From positions 6,145,501 through 6,209,500 of the forward strand of contig NZ_CP060131.1 of NCBI RefSeq assembly GCF_014235185.1: 64,000 nucleotides of DNA. Direction: 5' to 3'. This document shows positions 59,728 through 64,000 of this stretch, one piece after another. The notes below the pieces were generated by a model. The model was not told the DNA's origin. It did no database searches and saw only the letters and a program-made list of their open reading frames with translations. Source of the stretch: Pseudonocardia petroleophila (GTDB lineage Bacteria; Actinomycetota; Actinomycetes; Mycobacteriales; Pseudonocardiaceae). Position numbers and translations under genes: made by a program. Every line of letters begins with the position of its first letter. Within the stretch, counting starts at the first letter, position 1.

Positions 59728-61263
59728 CTACCCCGTCGCCGGCAGGGTGCTCGGCGCCGGCTCCTGCGCGCAGACGGTGCCGTCGGCGGGCACGGTGCCG
59801 TCCACCAGGTAGCGGTCGACGGCGGTGTCGATGCACGGACCGCTCGCCCGGTAGGACCCGTGGCCGTAGCCGTCGCGGGTGAGCAGGACGCCGGACTCCA
59901 GCTCGTCGGCCATCGCCACGGCCCACGGGTACGGGGTCTGGGAGTCCTCGCGGCCCCCGACGACCAGGATCGGCGGGGCGCCGGCGCCGGTCAGCGGGCC
60001 GGTGAAGCGGTCGGGGTTCGGGACCGGCCACGAGGCGCAGGTCAGCAGCAGGTAGCTGGACAGCGTGCCGAACCGCGGTGCGGCGGCCACGATCTCCGCG
60101 GCGTTGGCGTCGTGCACGGCCGGGTCGGCGGGCACCGCGCGGTCGAGGCAGTTGACGGCCGTGTTGGCCTCGGCGAAACCGGCCGGTGTGCCGTCGGGCT
60201 CGCGCAGCAGGAGCGTCGACAGCACCCGCAGGATCGACCCGTCCCCGGCCTCGGCGGCGAGCAGCCCGGTGGTGAGCACCGGCCACAGGCTCGGGGTGAT
60301 CATCGCGAAGCGGGCCGCCGTCAGCACACCGGCCCCGTCGAGGGTGCCGGCCGGGACGCCGTTCGCCGCCGGCACCTCCAGCGGCTGCGCCTCCAGGCGG
60401 GCGACCAGCGCGTCGAGCGCGGCACCCGGGTCGCCCGCCCCGAACGGGCAGCCCTGCTCGACGCAGGTGGCCAGGTAGGCGTCGAGCATGCGCTCGCCGG
60501 CCAGCGCCTGGTCGGTCGTCGCGGCGACCGGGTCGGTCTGCCAGCGGGCCGGGTCGACGGGCGCGTCGAGCACCATGTGCCGGACGCGGTCGGGGAACAG
60601 CGTCGCGTAGGTCGCGCCGAGCAGCGTGCCGTAGGACGCGCCGAGGTAGCTGATCCGGTCCTCGCCGAGCGCGGCCCGCACGAGGTCGATGTCGCGGGCG
60701 ACGTCGTCGGTGGCCATGTGCGCGAGCAGGGCGGGGTCGACGCCGTCGACGCAGCCGTCGGTCAGCAGCCGCACGTCGGCCTCGAGCGCCTCGCGGGGCA
60801 TCCCGCCCGGCAGCGTCGGGTCGACGTCGCGCGCGAGGACGGCCTCGCGCTCCGCGTCGTCCAGGCAGCGGACGCCCTCGCTCTCCCCCACCCCGCGCGG
60901 GTCCATCCCGACGACGTCGAAGCGCGCGAGCAGCTCGGGCGACCACGGCCCGGTGCCGGCGGCCGCGTCGATCGTCCGGACCGCCTCGTTGGCCGGGCCG
61001 CCCGGGCCGCCCGGGTTGTAGAGCAGGCTGCCGATCCGCTGCGCCGGATCGGTCGCGCGGTGGCGGACCAGGGAGAGCGCGACGGTGTCGCCGTCCGGGT
61101 CGGCGTGGTCGACGGGGACCTCGAGCGTGGCGCAGTCGAGGCCCGCGCCGCACTCCTGCCAGGCGACGGCGGGCGCGGCCGACCCCCCGGCCGCCGCCCC
61201 CGTCGAGCACCCGGCCGCGAGCACGCCCGCGGTGAGCAGCACGGTCAGTGTTCGTGATCGCAT
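59728..61263 (-). CDS. Secreted alpha/beta-hydrolase peptidase (TAP-like, lipoprotein)
   Basis: 511 residues of the tripeptidyl aminopeptidase/proline iminopeptidase-like family. A lipoprotein signal ends LAAGC (Cys19). The oxyanion segment is LLYNPGGPGGPANEAV, the nucleophile Ser is in LGASYGTLLG, and the C-terminal TAP domain carries the Asp in VVGGREDSQTPY and the His in GYGHGSYR. Typical of extracellular actinobacterial exopeptidases releasing short peptides. Single gene; no ribosome binding site is obvious at ATG 61263. Confidence 0.93.
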   Translation of the reverse strand: MRSRTLTVLLTAGVLAAGCSTGAAAGGSAAPAVAWQECGAGLDCATLEVPVDHADPDGDTVALSLVRHRATDPAQRIGSLLYNPGGPGGPANEAVRTIDAAAGTGPWSPELLARFDVVGMDPRGVGESEGVRCLDDAEREAVLARDVDPTLPGGMPREALEADVRLLTDGCVDGVDPALLAHMATDDVARDIDLVRAALGEDRISYLGASYGTLLGATYATLFPDRVRHMVLDAPVDPARWQTDPVAATTDQALAGERMLDAYLATCVEQGCPFGAGDPGAALDALVARLEAQPLEVPAANGVPAGTLDGAGVLTAARFAMITPSLWPVLTTGLLAAEAGDGSILRVLSTLLLREPDGTPAGFAEANTAVNCLDRAVPADPAVHDANAAEIVAAAPRFGTLSSYLLLTCASWPVPNPDRFTGPLTGAGAPPILVVGGREDSQTPYPWAVAMADELESGVLLTRDGYGHGSYRASGPCIDTAVDRYLVDGTVPADGTVCAQEPAPSTLPATG

Positions 61264-61309
61264 GAGCCGATGCTCGCCGGGCGGGCCCTCCCACCGGCAG
61301 TCCCGCCCG

Positions 61310-62041
61310 TCACCGGTCGAGGTGACGCCCGGGCTCCCCGTCGATGACAGGTGTCACCAGGTAGGTGTGCAGCGCCGCCGCCGCACCGAGCATCGCCAGG
61401 CCGCGGCGGCGGAGCCGGGCGTGCCAGTCGTCGAGCGTCGCCTCCAGCGCGGCGACCCCACCGGCGGCGCGGACCCGCGCGACGACGACGGCGATGCGCT
61501 CCAGCGGGTAGCCGCCGCGGCGCAGCTGGTGGGCGAGGTGGGCGTCGCGGACGTCGACGGCCGAGTAGACGCGGTAGCCGGTGCGGGGGTCGCGGCGCGG
61601 GGTGACGATGCCGGCCCGCTCCCAGGCCCGCACCGTCGCGGGGTGGACGCCGAGGCGCCGGGCCAGCGGTCCGATCGCCGACGCCGCGGCGGGTGCCGGG
61701 TCGTGCACACCGGGATCCCGGACGGCCGCGTCCACGGCCTCCAGCGTCGCGCGGTCCGCGCTCAGCTCGGCGTGGCTCGCGTCGAGCAGCCCGAGCGCGG
61801 CGTCCACGTCGTCGCGGTGCACCGCCCGCAGCACGGCGGCGGCGGTCGCGTGCCCGTGGGCGGGGACCAGCGCGACGAACGCCCGCAGCGCCAGTACGTG
61901 TCGCTGGCCGTAGACGCGGTAGCCGTGCGCGGTGCGGTCGGCGGGAGGGAGGATGGAGGCTTCCTCGTAGTTGCGCACCGCCTGGGTCGACAATCCGTGC
62001 TCACGGGCCAGGTCGACGGGTCGCAGGCGGGGAGGTCGCAT
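61310..62041 (-). CDS. Regulator with two tandem MerR-type HTH domains
   Basis: 243 residues. HTH 1 (residues 1-70) is RPVDLAREHGLSTQAVRNYEEASILPPADR...GYRVYGQRHV. A helical middle part follows, then HTH 2 (about 140-205) is LARRLGVHPATVRAWERAGIVTPRRD...GYRVYSAVDVRDAHL. Both carry the Y/V-R-x-Y wing typical of MerR. Such double-MerR (TioE-like) regulators are known in actinobacteria. ATG 62041 begins MRPPRLRPVDLA. It is divergent from the erythromycin-esterase-like gene across 42 bp, so it probably controls it. Ligand unknown. Confidence 0.9.
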   Translation of the reverse strand: MRPPRLRPVDLAREHGLSTQAVRNYEEASILPPADRTAHGYRVYGQRHVLALRAFVALVPAHGHATAAAVLRAVHRDDVDAALGLLDASHAELSADRATLEAVDAAVRDPGVHDPAPAAASAIGPLARRLGVHPATVRAWERAGIVTPRRDPRTGYRVYSAVDVRDAHLAHQLRRGGYPLERIAVVVARVRAAGGVAALEATLDDWHARLRRRGLAMLGAAAALHTYLVTPVIDGEPGRHLDR

Positions 62042-62051
62042 CGCCCCAGTC

Positions 62052-62068
62052 TCAACCGAGTGTTCAAC
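62052..62068. promoter_or_regulatory. Direct repeat TCAAC-N7-TCAAC in the merR/esterase promoter gap
   Basis: Two TCAAC copies 12 bp apart in the short divergent promoter region. They could be half-sites for a tandem-HTH regulator, which need not bind a palindrome. Weak, location-based evidence. Confidence 0.3.
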
Positions 62069-62083
62069 GATACGGTGGAGGGG

Positions 62084-63259
62084 GTGACCACTCCCGTGCC
62101 CCTGCCCTTCCGCCCCGACGACGACGAGGGGATCGGCGCCCCGCTCGCGCGCTTCCTCGCCGCCCGCCCGACCCCGCCGCGGGTGCTCGCGCTCGGCGAG
62201 CCGACGCACGGCGTCGGGTCGTTCCCGCGGATGCGCAACGCGGCCCTGCGCTACCTGGTGGAGCACGCCGGCTTCCGGTCGGTCGCGCTCGAGAGCGACG
62301 CGCCGGCCGGGCTGGCCGTCGACGCGTGGGTCCGCGGCGGCCCCGGTGACCTCGACGACCTGCTGGCCACCGGCTTCTCCCACGGCTTCGGCGCCTACGC
62401 GGCCAACCGGGAGCTGCTGGTCTGGCTGCGCGGGCACAACCGCGACCGCGCCGACCCGGTGCGCTTCCACGGGTTCGACGCCCCGCTGGAGATGACGCAC
62501 GCCCAGAGCCCCCGCACCGCGCTGCTCGCCCTGCACGCCCACCTCTCCGCGGTGATCGAGCCGCCGTGCACCGCCGCGGGGATCGAGGAGCTGACCGGTC
62601 CCGACGCCCGGTGGACCGAGCCCGCGGCGGCGACGGACCCGTCCCGGTCGGTCGGGTCGACGCCCGAGGTCACCGCCCTGCGGCTGCTCGCCGACGACCT
62701 GCGCACCCTGCTGCACGCCCACGCCCCCGCGCTGGTGGCCGCCACCTCGCCGGACGCCTGGTGGACCGCCCGCCTGCACGCGCGCACCGCCGCCGGGCTG
62801 CTGCGCTACCACGCCACGATGGCCGACCCCGGTCCCGCGCGGTTCGCCCGGATGATGCAGATGCGCGACGCGATGATGGCCGAGAACCTGCTCGCGGTCG
62901 TCGAGCGGGACGGCCCGACGCTGGCGTTCGCCCACAACGGGCACCTGCAGTACGACCAGGGCAGCTGGGCCGGCCTGCGGTGGTGGAGCGCCGGGGCGAT
63001 CGCGGCCGCAGAACTGGGGGCGGGCTACGCTGTCCTCGTCTCCGCTCTGGGCCGCGGCCCCGGCGTCGGCGACCCGCCGCCCGGCACCCCGGAGGCCGTA
63101 CTCGCCGCGCTCCCCGCCGGCCGGCTGATCGCGGACCCGGCGGTGCTGCACGGGACCGCGAAGCGCACGGACATCCCACCGCGGCGGGGCTGCTTCCCGC
63201 TCGATCCCGCCCATCCCGAGGGGAGCGACGGGATCGTCTTCGTCCGGGACGCCTACTGA
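62084..63259 (+). CDS. Erythromycin esterase family protein
   Basis: 391 residues of the Ere-like hydrolase family. The motif LALGEPTHGVGSFPRMRNAALRYLVEHAGFRSVALESD carries the expected Glu, His and acidic residues, and a later LAFAHNGHLQYDQ fits the second active-site His. Members hydrolyse macrolides or unknown esters, so macrolide resistance should not be assumed. GTG 62084 is used; GTG 62096 is possible. Divergent from the double-MerR regulator, and its last 7 nt overlap the convergent oxygenase gene. Confidence 0.88.
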   Translation: MTTPVPLPFRPDDDEGIGAPLARFLAARPTPPRVLALGEPTHGVGSFPRMRNAALRYLVEHAGFRSVALESDAPAGLAVDAWVRGGPGDLDDLLATGFSHGFGAYAANRELLVWLRGHNRDRADPVRFHGFDAPLEMTHAQSPRTALLALHAHLSAVIEPPCTAAGIEELTGPDARWTEPAAATDPSRSVGSTPEVTALRLLADDLRTLLHAHAPALVAATSPDAWWTARLHARTAAGLLRYHATMADPGPARFARMMQMRDAMMAENLLAVVERDGPTLAFAHNGHLQYDQGSWAGLRWWSAGAIAAAELGAGYAVLVSALGRGPGVGDPPPGTPEAVLAALPAGRLIADPAVLHGTAKRTDIPPRRGCFPLDPAHPEGSDGIVFVRDAY

Positions 63260-64000
63260 GCGCTGCGCCCGTAGAACAGCTCCTGGGTGAGGGTGTTCAT
63301 CCGGTCGTCCGGAGGTGCGGAGTAGGCGAGCACGGCGTTGATGCGCAGGCGGTCCCCCGCCACCGGCGTGACGCGGTGCAGCGAGTACCGTCCCTGGAAC
63401 AGGCTCAGCGTGCCGGGCTCGTTCGGCAGCGTGATCCGTCCGGGCCGCTCGTCGGCCAGCGCGGCCCGCACGCCGTCCGGGTTCTCGTCGTCGGCGGTGC
63501 GCAGGAGGTGGTGGTACTCGTAGGCCCCGCCCGCGGTGCCCGGCTGCAGCATGATCGTCACGGCGAACGGGGCGCGGTCGAAGTGCCACCCCAGCTCGTC
63601 ACCGGCGTCGAACACCATCAGCGACGCGGCGCCCAGCGGGTCGGCGAACCGGTGCAGCTGCTCCGGACCGAGCACCCGGGCGAGGAACCCGGTGAGGGCG
63701 TCGGAGGTGTAGGCGACGCGCAGCGGGGAGTCGTCGTCGACGAGGTCCCAGGCGATCGCCGACTTGGCCGAGTGCTGCAGCAGCGACGCCACGCCGTCGT
63801 CGGTGACCGGCTCGAAGTAGACGTTGTGCGTGCCGTCGGTGCGGTGCGCGCTCCCCCGCTTCCCGAGCGCCTCGTCGACCAGCCGCCGCACCGCGTCGGG
63901 CCGCAGGAACCCGGGCAGCTGGCAGGCCCCCTCGAACGCCAGCGCGGCCCGGCAGAACTCGACCAGCGCCCGGCCGCGGGGGCTCTCGGGCCGGTCGATC
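63253..64000 (-). CDS. Fe(II)/2-oxoglutarate-dependent oxygenase, 5' part missing
   Basis: About 248 residues visible; the frame stays open to the right edge (for example PRGRALVEFCRAAL before the conserved core), so the start is outside. It resembles the HalD/BesD-like group of 2OG enzymes. The iron site reads LGWHFDRAPFAVTIMLQPG with His-Phe-Asp, and a C-terminal LHRVTPVAGDRLRINAVLAY supplies the second His and the 2OG-binding Arg. The Asp of HxD is kept, which fits hydroxylation; true halogenases have Gly or Ala there. Substrate likely a small amino compound (inference). Confidence 0.85.
   Translation of the reverse strand, partial: IDRPESPRGRALVEFCRAALAFEGACQLPGFLRPDAVRRLVDEALGKRGSAHRTDGTHNVYFEPVTDDGVASLLQHSAKSAIAWDLVDDDSPLRVAYTSDALTGFLARVLGPEQLHRFADPLGAASLMVFDAGDELGWHFDRAPFAVTIMLQPGTAGGAYEYHHLLRTADDENPDGVRAALADERPGRITLPNEPGTLSLFQGRYSLHRVTPVAGDRLRINAVLAYSAPPDDRMNTLTQELFYGRSAQ

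Noticed and set aside
62084-63259. Calling this a macrolide-resistance gene
   Set aside because: Many members of the erythromycin esterase family do not act on macrolides; no resistance-island context is seen.

Overview
The window is very GC-rich chromosomal DNA (well above 70% by inspection) with strong G/C third-position bias, GTG starts and many GTGA/ATGA stop-start overlaps. The gene content points to an actinomycete, most like Pseudonocardiaceae: DUF3558 lipoprotein, tandem-MerR regulator, PadR-HAAS pair, NYN-LOTUS protein, RecBCD together with SbcCD. The organism name is an inference. I see no rRNA, tRNA, insertion sequence, integrase or CRISPR array, and no gap above about 150 bases without a feature.

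Layout. 1-6771: recC (cut by the left edge), recB and recD as one overlapping operon. 6774-18776: a second DNA-end-processing block, with a minus-strand chain sbcD > sbcC > nurA-like > HEAT-repeat protein, each junction a 4-nt GTGA overlap, and a HerA-type ATPase just beyond an opposite-strand VOC gene. 18852-21875: an unknown gene and a Tm-1-like/PEP-hydrolase-like/SRPBCC operon. 21946-25419: an NAD/ADP-ribose module (ADP-ribosylglycohydrolase, ARPP-1, NrtR-type Nudix regulator) around a clear operator, with a NYN-LOTUS RNase-like gene coupled to the regulator. 25424-30907: a giant SF1 helicase-nuclease. 30998-34566: two alcohol dehydrogenase-family genes, a frameshifted DUF368 gene, and a TetR regulator with two tandem operators.

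34595-41109 is rich in regulation: a class IV aminotransferase, two ArsR-SRPBCC modules whose operators share a CAAC-N6-GTTG core, and between them a TerD > DUF4236/TPR > HTH > sigma > sigma-like gene string. 41169-45192 holds an HKD-nuclease/DEAD helicase/DUF3427 protein and a PadR-HAAS pair. 45259-55540 contains a copper amine oxidase, a saccharopine-dehydrogenase-like enzyme, an APC permease with a universal stress protein, HtpG, a secreted CAP protein and an aminobutyraldehyde-type dehydrogenase; several of these could serve amine catabolism. 55574-59319 carries an AhpD-like protein and a corrinoid ABC transporter behind a cobalamin riboswitch that can hide the ribosome binding site. 59316-64000 has an ABM-domain protein, a secreted TAP-type peptidase, a double-MerR regulator divergent from an erythromycin-esterase-like gene, and a 2-oxoglutarate oxygenase cut by the right edge.

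The most interesting biology is the HerA-NurA-SbcCD-HEAT set beside RecBCD, followed by the NrtR/ARPP-1/ARG/NYN module and the sigma-factor string behind TerD.
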